Source: Cesiribacter sp. SM1
Lineage (GTDB): Bacteria > Bacteroidota > Bacteroidia > Cytophagales > Cyclobacteriaceae
Length of the DNA stretch: 64,000 bases
NCBI RefSeq assembly: GCF_020178975.1
Contig: NZ_JAHXBU010000092.1
Coordinates: forward strand, 372,001 to 436,000
Direction of reading: 5' to 3'
Below, piece by piece: positions 9,816 through 18,546 of this stretch (position 1 is its first letter; every line of letters starts with the position of its first letter). The notes beneath the pieces are model-generated. The model ran no database searches, was not told the DNA's origin, and worked only from the letters and a program-made list of their open reading frames with translations. The position numbers and the translations under genes were made by a program.

Positions 9816-11603
9816 ATGGAGCAGAAGGTAAGTGATTTTTTGGTTGCGCGTTTAGCCGAGTGGGGAGTAAAACGTGTGTTTGGCTATCCCGGTGATGGTA
9901 TCAATGGCATTATGGGGGCCATGAACAGGGCCAACGGTAAGCTTGATTTTATACAGGTGCGCCACGAAGAGGTGGCCTCTCTCATGGCCTGTGCACATGC
10001 AAAATTTACCGGAGAAGTGGGCGTTTGCATGGCCACATCCGGTCCCGGGGCCATACACCTGCTCAACGGACTTTATGATGCTAAATTAGATCACCAGCCA
10101 GTGGTTGCTGTTGTAGGACAAAAAGCCCGTACTTCTCTTGGGGGCCATGCCCAACAGGAGGTAGACCTGATGGCACTCTACAAAGATGTGGCCGGTGAAT
10201 ATGTACAAATGGCAACAGATGCCAGCCAGATCAGGCACCTGATCGACAGGGCTATGCGCATTGCCATTTCACAACGTACGGTAACCTGTGTAATCATTCC
10301 TAACGATGTGCAGGAGCTGGAGTACCAGGATCCGCCACACAAGCATGGCACCATTCACTCGGGCGTTGGCTATGCTGTACCACGCATCATACCACAGGAA
10401 AAAGACCTGCATGCAGCTGCCGAAGTCTTAAATGCAGGTAAAAAAGTTGCAATTTTAATTGGCTGGGGCGCTACCACAGCTGCAGAAGAAGTAAAGCAGG
10501 TTGCGGAGCTATTAGGTGCCGGCGTAGCCAAAGCTTTTTTAGGTAAGGCTGCACTGCCAGATATCCTGCCTTTTGTAACAGGTGCAATTGGTTTTTTTGG
10601 CACCGACGCCAGCCACCTGATGATGCAGGAATGTGATACACTGCTCATGGTGGGCTCAAGTTTTCCCTATGCAGAGTTTCTGCCCAAAGAGGGCCAGGCG
10701 CGGGGCGTGCAGATTGACATTGATGGTCGTATGCAGAGCATCCGCTACCCCATGGAAGAAAACCTTACCGGAGATAGTGCCGAAACCTTAAGGCTGCTGA
10801 TCCCCATGCTGAATAGAAAAGAAAACAGAAACTGGAGAGAGAAAATTGAAAGTAACATCAGGGATTGGTGGCAATACCTGGAGGAACAGGCAAACAAAAA
10901 GGCTAAACCACTGAACCCGCGCCTGGTATTCGAAAAGCTATCCCCCCGCCTGCCCGGCAATACCATCCTGGCTTCTGACTCCGGCTCTACCTCCAGCTGG
11001 ACAGCACAGCACATACGCATGCGCGACGGCATGCAGTTTTCTGTTTCAGGTGCACTGGCAACCATGGGGTGTGCCATACCTTATGCACTCGCAGCCAAAT
11101 TTGCCTATCCCGATCGGCTGGCTGTAGCCTTTGTGGGCGATGGTGCCATGCAGATGAGCGGCAATGATGAGCTGATCACCATTAAAAAATACTGGCAGCA
11201 GTGGGCAGATCCTCGCATGATCATCCTGGTGCTGAATAACAGCGACCTTAACTTTGTGAGCTGGGAGCAGCGACTGATGGGTGGAGAACCCAGGTTTGAA
11301 ACCTCACAGGATCTGCCCCAATTCAATTATGCGCAATATGCAGAATCACTGGGGCTGGCAGGCATTCGCATTGATAGCCCTGAACAGGTAGAAGAGGCCC
11401 TGGATAAAGCACTGAAGGCAGACCGACCAGTGCTGCTGGAAGCCGTTACAGATCCCGAAGTACTGCCTTTCACAACATCAGTAGCAGCGAAGTTCTCCGA
11501 CAACCTGGCACAGGCAATTCAAAAAGGTGACCGATCTGCCGCCCGTAACCTGGATGCAGGCCTGCTGGATAAAGTAAAGCAGGCAAGCCCTGACAAAGGT
11601 TAG
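9816..11603 (+). CDS. Thiamine-pyrophosphate-dependent enzyme, pyruvate oxidase/acetolactate synthase-like
   Basis: A 595-residue three-domain TPP enzyme. The N-terminal PYR domain has GYPGDGING and the catalytic Glu in VRHEEVASLMA (about 51). A central domain follows (LIGWGATTA, and GAIGFFGTDASHLMMQECD). The C-terminal PP domain carries the TPP/Mg signature from GDGAMQMSGNDE to NNSDLNF (about 441-475). The family includes PoxB-type pyruvate:quinone oxidases, pyruvate oxidases and acetolactate synthases. The order of motifs is closest to the PoxB-like group, but the exact reaction cannot be fixed from sequence. I prefer the ATG at 9816; the TTG at 9777 would lie in the terminator of the upstream gene. 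No small ALS subunit is adjacent, which argues against branched-chain amino-acid biosynthesis. Confidence 0.85.
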   Translation: MEQKVSDFLVARLAEWGVKRVFGYPGDGINGIMGAMNRANGKLDFIQVRHEEVASLMACAHAKFTGEVGVCMATSGPGAIHLLNGLYDAKLDHQPVVAVVGQKARTSLGGHAQQEVDLMALYKDVAGEYVQMATDASQIRHLIDRAMRIAISQRTVTCVIIPNDVQELEYQDPPHKHGTIHSGVGYAVPRIIPQEKDLHAAAEVLNAGKKVAILIGWGATTAAEEVKQVAELLGAGVAKAFLGKAALPDILPFVTGAIGFFGTDASHLMMQECDTLLMVGSSFPYAEFLPKEGQARGVQIDIDGRMQSIRYPMEENLTGDSAETLRLLIPMLNRKENRNWREKIESNIRDWWQYLEEQANKKAKPLNPRLVFEKLSPRLPGNTILASDSGSTSSWTAQHIRMRDGMQFSVSGALATMGCAIPYALAAKFAYPDRLAVAFVGDGAMQMSGNDELITIKKYWQQWADPRMIILVLNNSDLNFVSWEQRLMGGEPRFETSQDLPQFNYAQYAESLGLAGIRIDSPEQVEEALDKALKADRPVLLEAVTDPEVLPFTTSVAAKFSDNLAQAIQKGDRSAARNLDAGLLDKVKQASPDKG

Positions 11604-11789
11604 AGAGTTCTGTTTCAGCTCTTCATTGTTTGGCCTCAATAGTAGCCTGTATGATTCATGTCTGGACATTTTGAGTCTGCCTACCTGGCATTATTAAGAT
11701 ATAATGCTTCCTAAAACAGCTGCATTTAAGGGACAAGGCATTATTGTTTCCTTTGTAGCACTGCACGTCTTAAACCGCATTCAGCTTAC

Positions 11790-12089
11790 TGGTATATCTA
11801 TACATACGTTCCTTCACCTCCTGAACTACAGCTAAAATTTCGTCCTGATCCTTCCAGCCACTCTCCCTATCGTTATCATGTTGAGGTTGTAAATATTGGA
11901 GGTTCAACTGCAGAAGATGTGCAGCTTGAGTTTTCTGTTAAGAAAGATACTGTTGTATTGGAAACTGCTAAGCTTCGGTTTCCTTTTGCCCCTCACAGTT
12001 CAAAAAGAGAAGGATGGATCCTGTTCAATCAGAATCCCTCTGAGGGAGATACTATCATTGGCCGAGTGTTAGGTTATAAAAAGCCCTGA
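11790..12089 (+). pseudogene. 5'-truncated remnant of a TIGR02588-like gene
   Basis: This lies in the 682-base gap between the TPP enzyme and the Ig-like protein. The plus frame reads about 99 codons of plausible protein ending at TGA 12087-12089: YIYTYVPSPPELQLKF, then YRYHVEVVNIGGSTAEDVQL, then FPFAPHSSKREGWILF, then a C-terminal GRVLGYKKP. Order and wording resemble TIGR02588 family proteins, small proteins with an N-terminal membrane helix that normally sit next to a TIGR02587 membrane protein. The frame is open back to about 11730 but contains no ATG, GTG or TTG start, and the membrane helix is missing. No TIGR02587 partner is present. I therefore read it as a decayed gene; the flanks (11604-11789 and 12090-12285) hold nothing I recognise. 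Confidence 0.6.
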
Positions 12090-12285
12090 AAGGAACAGGA
12101 GCTCCCCAGCTCTGGCAGCCATTATGTTCTAAGACCCATGCTTAAACAGGAAATTCTCTTGCAGAATAGTACATCCGGGTAAATGCAGGTGGCTTTAAAA
12201 TAGCTATCTACATTTTAAATGAAGCGCTAGTTTTATTAGTTTTAAAGCTGTTTTAGAGGCTGAATTACAGATTTAGATCTAATTT

Positions 12286-13920
12286 ATGAAAAGTAGCATC
12301 CTTCTTACTTTTGCTTTTTTGCTGATTGCAACAAAGATATATTCCCAGGAAGCTCCGGCTGACTCTAGTCAGGTTATGCAGGAGATACAAGCCGATACAA
12401 TCCCTGCCTTGCCTGTAACAGAAGCAAAAGCGCCCCCTCTCCTCCTTACACTACCAAATTATAGTGGGTGGAACATTTTGCAGGAAGGGCAAAAGCTGGA
12501 GTTCAGCTTGCTGGCATCCGGAGGAACAGATAGTACCTATAGCTACAGGATTAGCCCGGCAGGTGTGGAAGGTATAGAATTCGATAGCCTGGGGCGATTC
12601 TCCTGGACCCCCTCTTACAGCTTTGTTAACAGGCTAAAGGCCGACAGCACCCTGCAGCTTATGTTTGAAGTAGAAAACAACAGTGATGAACAGGCACGTC
12701 AGGTGGTTGATTTTGTAGTTCAGCATGTAAACAGACCTCCTGCAGTGGGTGAACTTAAGCCATTTTATGTTCGTTATAATACCCTCAATACCTATACCAT
12801 AGAAAGCAGCGTTGTGCAGGATGCCGATGGAGATCCGCTGGTTTTTGTGCCTATTCTGGATGTAATGCCAGAGGGAGCCAAACTTTCACCACAGGGCGAG
12901 TTTACCTGGAAACCATCGCTAACCCAGTTTAACCAGCTACGGGAAAAGCCACTGGTACTGGAGTTTTATGTAGAAGACCAGCCGGCAAAAGCACGCACCA
13001 AAGGCCAGTTTAAAGTACAGATCACCCAGCAGGACCTTCCGCCCAGCATCCAGATGGTTCCGTCGCAGGCCCAGTTTAAATATAAAGAAGATGCCACCAT
13101 CAACCTTAAATTTCAGCTGTACGACCCTAATGGAGAAAGAGACCTTGCCTCCTTTAGCATGATTTCCAGCAATACAGATGTGCCTGCCAGTGCCATTGTA
13201 AAGAATACGGCCTCACAATATGAATTTATCTGGACACCCGGCTACGATTTTGTAAAGGATCCGCTGGATTCGCTATCCTTTAATATTACCTTTTTTGTAA
13301 CTGACAAATCGAACAAGCAGGATGAGCGCAGCGTTACATTTACCATTTTAAATGCGGTAAATGAAGCAGAAAGAGACCAGAACCTTTATGCCGAATACCA
13401 CGCCTCAATGGTGCGAGCCTGGGACCTGATGGAGCAATTGAAGGATGCCGAAGATGACCTGAAAAAGAGGTACAAAAAAGCAAAAAGAGGGAAAAAAGCC
13501 CGGTCGCTCACCAACGCTTCACTGGGTGCTGCCACTGGCTTAACCCCTGTAGTGGTTGAAGAACCCGGCACCTCGAAAAAAATAACCGCCATAGGCGGTA
13601 CTGCTGTAATGACAATTGGCACCCTGGAGGCAACCGAAGTAATTGGCCGCTCTACCAAAGACCTGGTGGAACGTTTAAATTACATCATGGAAAAGCGTAA
13701 TGAGCTGCAGACCAAAGGCGATATCTACGCCCGCAAATATGCACTGAAATCTGCCCGCCGCAAGCCAGACTTTTTAAAAGACAATGATGAATTTGTGGCG
13801 ATCATGAACCTGAAAGGACTGGTAGCCCTGGAGCTGGATGCCGGCTGGAAAAACAAATCAAGGGCAACCAATGAAAACATTGCCAGAACATTCAAAGACT
13901 TCAATGGTGATAAGCAGTAG
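12286..13920 (+). CDS. Secreted protein with cadherin/Ig-like repeats, function unknown
   Basis: A 544-residue protein beginning with a signal peptide (MKSSILLTFAFLLI through YSQ, about 21 residues). Roughly three cadherin- or He_PIG-like beta modules follow. Each has an FTWKPS/FSWTPSY-like strand (IEFDSLGRFSWTPSY, LSPQGEFTWKPS, YEFIWTPGYDF) and an intervening DADGDPLVF calcium-type motif. The C-terminal third (about 370-544) is charged and helical with a Gly/Thr stretch (AAIG-type) that might insert in or lie on a membrane. The repeats suggest an extracellular or periplasmic adhesive or scaffold protein; no enzyme motif is visible. It converges with the response-regulator gene downstream. 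Confidence 0.75.
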   Translation: MKSSILLTFAFLLIATKIYSQEAPADSSQVMQEIQADTIPALPVTEAKAPPLLLTLPNYSGWNILQEGQKLEFSLLASGGTDSTYSYRISPAGVEGIEFDSLGRFSWTPSYSFVNRLKADSTLQLMFEVENNSDEQARQVVDFVVQHVNRPPAVGELKPFYVRYNTLNTYTIESSVVQDADGDPLVFVPILDVMPEGAKLSPQGEFTWKPSLTQFNQLREKPLVLEFYVEDQPAKARTKGQFKVQITQQDLPPSIQMVPSQAQFKYKEDATINLKFQLYDPNGERDLASFSMISSNTDVPASAIVKNTASQYEFIWTPGYDFVKDPLDSLSFNITFFVTDKSNKQDERSVTFTILNAVNEAERDQNLYAEYHASMVRAWDLMEQLKDAEDDLKKRYKKAKRGKKARSLTNASLGAATGLTPVVVEEPGTSKKITAIGGTAVMTIGTLEATEVIGRSTKDLVERLNYIMEKRNELQTKGDIYARKYALKSARRKPDFLKDNDEFVAIMNLKGLVALELDAGWKNKSRATNENIARTFKDFNGDKQ

Positions 13921-13929
13921 AAGGTTGCG

Positions 13930-13950
13930 CTGTTGTTACCGATACAACAG
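13930..13950. terminator. Small hairpin between convergent genes
   Basis: CTGTTGT (13930-13936) and ACAACAG (13944-13950) form a perfect 7-bp stem with a 7-nt loop, located between the convergent Ig-like gene and the response regulator. A T-tract is missing on both strands, so it may only help termination. Confidence 0.3.
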
Positions 13951-13957
13951 TAAAGCA

Positions 13958-14431
13958 TTATGCTAAAGGCAATGATTTAATAAGCGTGCTTAGTTTATCC
14001 TCGGTAAGGGGCTTTACCAGGAAATCTGCAATAGAGAATTTTGATGCCTTGCTATAATCTCTCTTGCTGATAGAAGTGGTAAGAATAGCGATGTGTAGCT
14101 TTTCCCTGTTAATCTTCTGCTCAAGCGATAACTTTTTCAGAAATTCAAATCCATCTACAAATGGCATTTTAATGTCGAGCAGGATGAGCATAGGACCAGG
14201 GGAATCACTAGCCTCAGTGGAACGGTTTTCCGCTAAATATGCTAAAGCTGCTTCTGCATGGTAAACATCATGAAGCGTACCGGTATATCCTGATTCCCTG
14301 ATCAGGTTTACCTGGAGGAAACATGTAACCGGATCGTCATCAACGATAAGTATAGATTCTAGCTTATTCAGTTCCTCCACCGAAATTTTCCTGATTAAAG
14401 AAGACAATTCTGCATGCTTTGTTTCTTCCAC
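13958..14431 (-). CDS. Single-domain response regulator
   Basis: A 157-residue protein: a 25-residue N-terminal helix, then one receiver domain. The acidic pocket is DDD (31-33), the phosphoacceptor is D86 in LLDIKMP, the switch Thr/Ser is in LTTSIS, and the conserved Lys is K140 in LVKPLT. There is no output domain, so it likely acts by protein contact or as a phosphorelay intermediate. No histidine kinase is adjacent. Its C-terminal half resembles the receiver at 60223-60648 in this window. The only in-frame start before the receiver is GTG at 14431, with a stop codon ten codons further upstream. Confidence 0.85.
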   Translation of the reverse strand: MEETKHAELSSLIRKISVEELNKLESILIVDDDPVTCFLQVNLIRESGYTGTLHDVYHAEAALAYLAENRSTEASDSPGPMLILLDIKMPFVDGFEFLKKLSLEQKINREKLHIAILTTSISKRDYSKASKFSIADFLVKPLTEDKLSTLIKSLPLA

Positions 14432-14878
14432 TTCTGTACTGTTAGCATAAAATTAACTTTAAAATCATCTTATGGTTCAGAATTAAACATAAAATCTGAT
14501 TCAACACAACATCTGGTACACTGCCACTATTCATTTACCAAATTATATGATAGACTTATTATGGATCATATAAGTAGTTGTTTGTGCATAAACTATTAAT
14601 TGTACAGAATGTATAACTATAAATAAGTCAATGAATGTCAACACATTTTTTTCTTGATTTAAGTTTCATGACAACAATCTTAGGGCGGGGGTAACGTGAA
14701 ATAATGAATACTAAAACTGTCTTTGTCAGAGCATATTAACAAACAAAACAATATGTACTTTAATTAAGAAAATGAGCTTTTTTGACAATATTCAGTAACT
14801 TAATTTCGAAGCAAATTTGAAAGCGATTCCAATACACATTTGAGCTAAGTACAATAACCTGTACCTTTATTAAACCTC
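14432..14878. other. AT-rich intergenic region with a possible promoter
   Basis: About 450 bases between divergent genes, markedly AT-rich. A TTG at 14840-14842 and a TAnnTTTA element at 14862-14869 are spaced 19 nt apart, like the Bacteroidota TTG / TAnnTTTG promoter, and lie just before the ATG at 14879. That would give an almost leaderless mRNA, so the assignment is weak. I see no other structure. Confidence 0.35.
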
Positions 14879-16024
14879 ATGTTAAGAATTTCAAGCACCA
14901 TTCTTGTACTGTTGATATCTGTTTTATCAGTAGTAAAGTCTCATGCTACTGAGCAAAAGGGTAATCTAACATCAAAAGAAAAACATGTTATGGATGTGCT
15001 GTATGCTGTTAGTTCACTGACATTGCATGCAGAAAATGCAGTTATTGAAATGGGAGAAGTAGTTTTCGATGAAGCTGGGAAGTTCAAGGAACAACAGTAT
15101 ACAACTTTCGGTTATGGAAGCATAGAAGCATCCAACAACAAAAGAGCATTTAGCTACGACAAAATCGGTGAAGATATTTGGAAGGGTATTGTGACTTATA
15201 ACTATTGTGATAAGATTATTTATCCTTTACGTTGGGAAGGAGATAGCATATCAGAAATTTTTTTTGAGGGATTATATTACCAACTGGAGTACAATAGTCA
15301 TGGGCTGGTAACCAAAGCTTCTGCGACAGATTATATCATGTTTTCGTCGAATAGTCACGAAAAGTATTATTACAGTATTGAGTACAGTGCCAATAAAAAT
15401 ATTAATAAAGTAGAAAAATATTTGATTAATGGTAAAGGCAAATCAAAAGCCAAAGTAAAGGTGCTGTTTACACAATTGCTAACCACTAAAACAATTGATT
15501 ATAAAGCTGATAGAAATGAATATATTGTTCATACTACTGAGTTTAACAATCAAAAAACAGCGAAAGACAACCCTACCCTGTCAAATGACACCAAAGCTAC
15601 AATCGTTAAAGAACATAACGGTTTTACGTTTGAAGGATATAGCCTGTTAAATTTACGTTCAATTATAAAGCATACCTATGTTTTCAATGATCAGGGGTAT
15701 CTAGCTAAGCATGTTTCCAATAATTACACTTCAGGCATGATATCAACTAGAATTTTAGAATATGATGGATTTCAGCGTGCCGCCAAAGTAATAGTGAAGA
15801 CAGTAGATAAAAGCGGCACCCAGATTGATCATTTAGAATTTTACAACCGACATGTGCTGAAAGCAGGTGCAAATCCAAATAAAGTCTGCTCATATGAAAC
15901 CATTAGTACCAGGAAGAATTTTGATAGTAATGGAGTGCTGATATACGAAACTGACGAAACAGGTAAGTATAGAAAAAAGCTAGAAAACGGTGAATGGAGT
16001 CCCTGGAGATTTTATGATATGTAA
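14879..16024 (+). CDS. Secreted low-GC hypothetical protein with YD-like motifs
   Basis: A 381-residue protein with a signal peptide (hydrophobic segment about residues 5-22, ending SHA). I do not recognise the family. The body contains several short beta motifs of the form Y/F-N/D-x-x-G-x-x-x-K (YNSHGLVTKAS, FNDQGYLAKHV, YDGFQRAAKV, FDSNGVLIYET). They are reminiscent of the degenerate YD/MORN-like repeats in secreted Bacteroidota proteins. Base composition is clearly more AT-rich than the neighbours, as is the upstream gap, which suggests separate acquisition. It has no obvious operon partner. The converging gene downstream ends at 16222. Confidence 0.6.
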   Translation: MLRISSTILVLLISVLSVVKSHATEQKGNLTSKEKHVMDVLYAVSSLTLHAENAVIEMGEVVFDEAGKFKEQQYTTFGYGSIEASNNKRAFSYDKIGEDIWKGIVTYNYCDKIIYPLRWEGDSISEIFFEGLYYQLEYNSHGLVTKASATDYIMFSSNSHEKYYYSIEYSANKNINKVEKYLINGKGKSKAKVKVLFTQLLTTKTIDYKADRNEYIVHTTEFNNQKTAKDNPTLSNDTKATIVKEHNGFTFEGYSLLNLRSIIKHTYVFNDQGYLAKHVSNNYTSGMISTRILEYDGFQRAAKVIVKTVDKSGTQIDHLEFYNRHVLKAGANPNKVCSYETISTRKNFDSNGVLIYETDETGKYRKKLENGEWSPWRFYDM

Positions 16025-16221
16025 GGAATCTATTATCGAAATTAGTTCAAGCTGAGGAAATGGCCATAAGTGCGAGTAGATAAAAACTGTCAATGGTGCC
16101 ATTGTGATAAAGATATAGAATTAGAAGGCTTTGTCTGAGCAACAGTAGTAGAACATCCTGCAAAAGCAGCTTTTTGAGCTTATTTTGCAATTCTGTTTAC
16201 AGTCAAGTAGCACCGGCATCT

Positions 16222-16944
16222 TTAAATAAACAAGAGCAGCAGGCTGTAGAGTAGTATACCGGCACTAAAAGCCCAGAAGTTACTTTTTCTTTCCTGGGGC
16301 AGCTCTTCTTTCAGCACGTTCATAATGGTACCACCGGCAATAAATGCAAACAGCACTGTTATCCACATTTCCGGTATTTCCGCAAGAACGCCCACAAGCC
16401 AGCCTCCCATAACTGCAAGGATCAGGATCCAGCGGCCTTTGAGGCTGTAGGCTTTTTTGTAGTGATCCATGAGTCCGTAATCATTCACCACAAAATGAAA
16501 GGCCATTGCCAGGGTGAACCACAAGAGTGAGCGCCACCCTTCTACATCTCGGTGAACCAGCAGGTATCCAATAATGGCATTGTATACAGCAAATGAAATG
16601 ATGTGTAGCCAAAACACACTGAGGTTTCCCGCCATTTCATCGCCATGAGACTCACGGGCTGAGTCCGGAGACTGCTTTGCTGCTCTCTCCAGTCCATAAA
16701 ACAGGGCCAGGCCAACCAGGGAAATCAGATAAGAATGGTGTTTCAGAAAATCTGCACCTTTATTTTGTAACACCTCCTGCCCTTCTGCCAATTCCGGCAA
16801 AAGATGAACAAAAATATAGGTTACGGAAACACCCCCTGCAAAAGAAAGCCACTTGCTACGGGGAATAGAAGAAAATTTCAAACTTTCGGCAAAAAAATGT
16901 GTAAGTGCCAAAAGCAAAGCTGCTGCTGCTGTATACCACATCAT
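16222..16944 (-). CDS. Polytopic membrane protein, divergent ZIP-like
   Basis: A 240-residue protein with about seven hydrophobic segments. Two stretches recall the first and last parts of ZIP metal transporters: SFAGGVSVTYIFVHLLPEL (about 34-52) and FIAGGTIMNVLKEELP near the C-terminus. The canonical ZIP helix-4 metal motif (HNxxD) is absent; its place seems to be taken by AFHFVVNDYGLMDHY, with several His/Asp residues. A short loop before it (about residues 95-105, DSARESHGDE) lacks the usual His-rich cluster. A metal transport role is inference; annotation as an uncharacterised membrane protein is safe. The gene appears monocistronic, with the start at the ATG at 16944. Confidence 0.55.
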   Translation of the reverse strand: MMWYTAAAALLLALTHFFAESLKFSSIPRSKWLSFAGGVSVTYIFVHLLPELAEGQEVLQNKGADFLKHHSYLISLVGLALFYGLERAAKQSPDSARESHGDEMAGNLSVFWLHIISFAVYNAIIGYLLVHRDVEGWRSLLWFTLAMAFHFVVNDYGLMDHYKKAYSLKGRWILILAVMGGWLVGVLAEIPEMWITVLFAFIAGGTIMNVLKEELPQERKSNFWAFSAGILLYSLLLLFI

Positions 16945-17433
16945 GCTGGAGTAACTGTTGTGGCAGAAAAATGGTTGGATCAGGCAACTGTTAGGCTAGG
17001 CCAATAAGCTTTTCACCAGCTAAAAAAAATTTAAAGCTCTTAAGCAATTTTATCACGAATAAGTTAAGGGGCTTACATGCTTCACAGACAGGAAACAGAG
17101 ACTGAGCTTTCTATCATTATGGGAATATCTTATCAAAATGACAAGGGCTTCTAAGGGTAAAGTTTAAGCTGTTTAAATATTTTAGATAAATAATATGCCC
17201 TGATTCTACATTTAAGCCCTTTTTAGTACACTACCTGATTTCTGGCATAAAGTCTGATAATATTATTATATCCTGATATTTTTTCAACTGTTACTTTGGC
17301 TGATTTTTTAATCTAGATCCTGGAGAGCCCAAGCCTGCATCTACTGGTTTGGGCTTTTCTGGGAAAAGAGCTTAGAACGGTGCTCGTATCAGCAATATGT
17401 AGTGAAAAAGGAAAGAGTAGAAGAAACAATAAT
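16945..17433. other. Intergenic region with one terminator-like hairpin
   Basis: About 490 AT-rich bases between divergent genes. The only clear element is the hairpin at 17326-17360 (listed separately). No coding sequence is evident. The stretch between about 17010 and 17325 could encode an untranslated RNA ending at that hairpin, but I cannot identify one. Confidence 0.4.
17326..17360 (+). terminator. Terminator-like hairpin with no protein gene upstream
   Basis: AGCCCAAGCC (17326-17335) pairs with GGTTTGGGCT (17346-17355) through ten pairs including one G-U, with a 10-nt loop and then TTTTCT. On the plus strand there is no gene between 16024 and this hairpin. It could therefore end a small RNA, or act as a leader attenuator for the gene at 17434. 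Confidence 0.55.
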
Positions 17434-17742
17434 ATGGCAGAACAAATGAACAGTATTCAGGCAGATGATTTATATGCCGGACTTGAAGAGTTAATAAAAA
17501 ACGAAATGCTGGTAGATAGTCAGTGGCTTTCACGGGTAACTGCATCTCCTGCGACTGTTTTTGAGTTACTACTGGAAAGTTCCCGCAATGAACGTTGCCC
17601 TAAAACCAGAAACCGTTACCAGGAGATTGGAGTAGAACAGCAGCTAGAGTCATATTTGCTCACTTACAAATACATGGAAGAAAATGAGCGGGCAAAGCTG
17701 TCTTATACCATCACATTGAATAAGCTGTTTCTGGTTCCATAA
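17434..17742 (+). CDS. Small hypothetical protein
   Basis: A 102-residue acidic, helical protein (ATG at 17434; an in-frame GTG at 17380 would overlap the hairpin's downstream flank and is less likely). I do not recognise a family. There is no signal peptide or membrane segment. A clean bidirectional terminator follows at 17789-17819, and a terminator-like hairpin precedes it at 17326, so it is a single-gene unit. It is plausible as a gene because its composition matches its neighbours and it has its own terminator. Confidence 0.5.
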   Translation: MAEQMNSIQADDLYAGLEELIKNEMLVDSQWLSRVTASPATVFELLLESSRNERCPKTRNRYQEIGVEQQLESYLLTYKYMEENERAKLSYTITLNKLFLVP

Positions 17743-17788
17743 GATAGAGACCTAGAAATCAATTATTTATTACCACTCAAAAGGTATA

Positions 17789-17819
17789 AAAAAAGGATGC
17801 TGCTATGGCATCCTTTTTT
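17789..17819. terminator. Bidirectional Rho-independent terminator
   Basis: AAAAAAGGATGC (17789-17800) and GCATCCTTTTTT (17808-17819) are perfect inverse complements around a 7-nt loop, so a T-run follows the stem on either strand. It serves the convergent small genes ending at 17742 (plus) and 17957 (minus). Confidence 0.85.
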
Positions 17820-17956
17820 CCGTTAATATCAGTATCAGTTTATCAGGGACCAGTCCTTACAGTTGGGCGTTTGCTTCAATAAAATTGCCACTAGCCCGGA
17901 GGCAGGTTACAGAGTAAATCTTAGAAATACTCCCCAGACATGCTAGCTGACCCTTA

Positions 17957-18232
17957 TTAACCCTCAGTTTCTGTTTGTATGTCGGGAATAATTTCCTGTA
18001 ACACTGTTACCGGAAAACTTACCCCGGCAGGTACAACTGAGTTCAGGGACGGATAGCTCACCAAAACGGTGGCGGTTTTACCCTCCTGATGTTCTTTTAT
18101 AAAATCCTGTGGAGTACCCAGCATCAGGATTCTGAAATCTTCATCCTGTACAAATAAAAAATCAATTTTTTTACCTTCCACAGATTTTCTGCCTCTATGT
18201 AACACTTGTATATTATTCATTTTGTCGATCAT
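17957..18232 (-). CDS. Small hypothetical protein
   Basis: A 91-residue soluble protein with alternating beta-type segments (DFLFVQDEDFRILMLG, ATVLVSYPSLNSVVP). No family recognised. The start is the ATG at 18232 (alternative MNNIQ at 18220). It shares the bidirectional terminator at 17789-17819 with the opposing gene. There is no operon partner upstream. Confidence 0.45.
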   Translation of the reverse strand: MIDKMNNIQVLHRGRKSVEGKKIDFLFVQDEDFRILMLGTPQDFIKEHQEGKTATVLVSYPSLNSVVPAGVSFPVTVLQEIIPDIQTETEG

Positions 18233-18370
18233 ATATTTAAACCTGTAGTTTAGCTCTCGCTATTGCATGATTATCTCTATTTATTCAGATCACTTTATCA
18301 GAAACAGTAAAAAGGGCTGCTGTTGTTTAAAAATTCACCCCTCCCCCACTGAATTTTCTGCTCATCCTCA

Positions 18371-18411
18371 CTCAAAAAGAAACCCCTTGCAATCGAACAG
18401 CTCGGGGTTTC
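18371..18411 (-). terminator. Rho-independent terminator (minus strand)
   Basis: GAAACCCC (18379-18386) pairs with GGGGTTTC (18404-18411). Read on the minus strand the stem is followed at once by TTTTTGAG. It would end transcription coming from 18728-19354, leaving a 3' UTR of over 300 nt, or end a separate small RNA. Confidence 0.6.
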
Positions 18412-18448
18412 CAACCATGGAATCAATTCAAAAATTTATAGTACGAGC

Positions 18449-18466
18449 AAGTCTGATATCAGACTT
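18449..18466. repeat. Perfect 18-bp palindrome
   Basis: AAGTCTGATATCAGACTT is fully self-complementary with no spacer. Perfect even palindromes of this length are typical of dimeric regulator operators. It lies between the two terminators at 18371 and 18514. No nearby regulator gene suggests its binding protein. Confidence 0.6.
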
Positions 18467-18513
18467 TACCCTCCTGCGTATTCTTTGTAACATCGGGTTT
18501 AGTTTAGAAAATA

Positions 18514-18546
18514 CCCGGGCGGTTGGGAAATCAGCCCGGGCTTTTC
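18514..18546 (+). terminator. Rho-independent terminator (plus strand)
   Basis: CCCGGGC (18514-18520) and GCCCGGG (18534-18540) form a 7-bp GC-only stem with a 13-nt loop, followed by CTTTTC. No protein gene lies upstream on this strand after 17742, which has its own terminator. Hence a small plus-strand RNA in 18233-18546 is possible. Confidence 0.5.
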
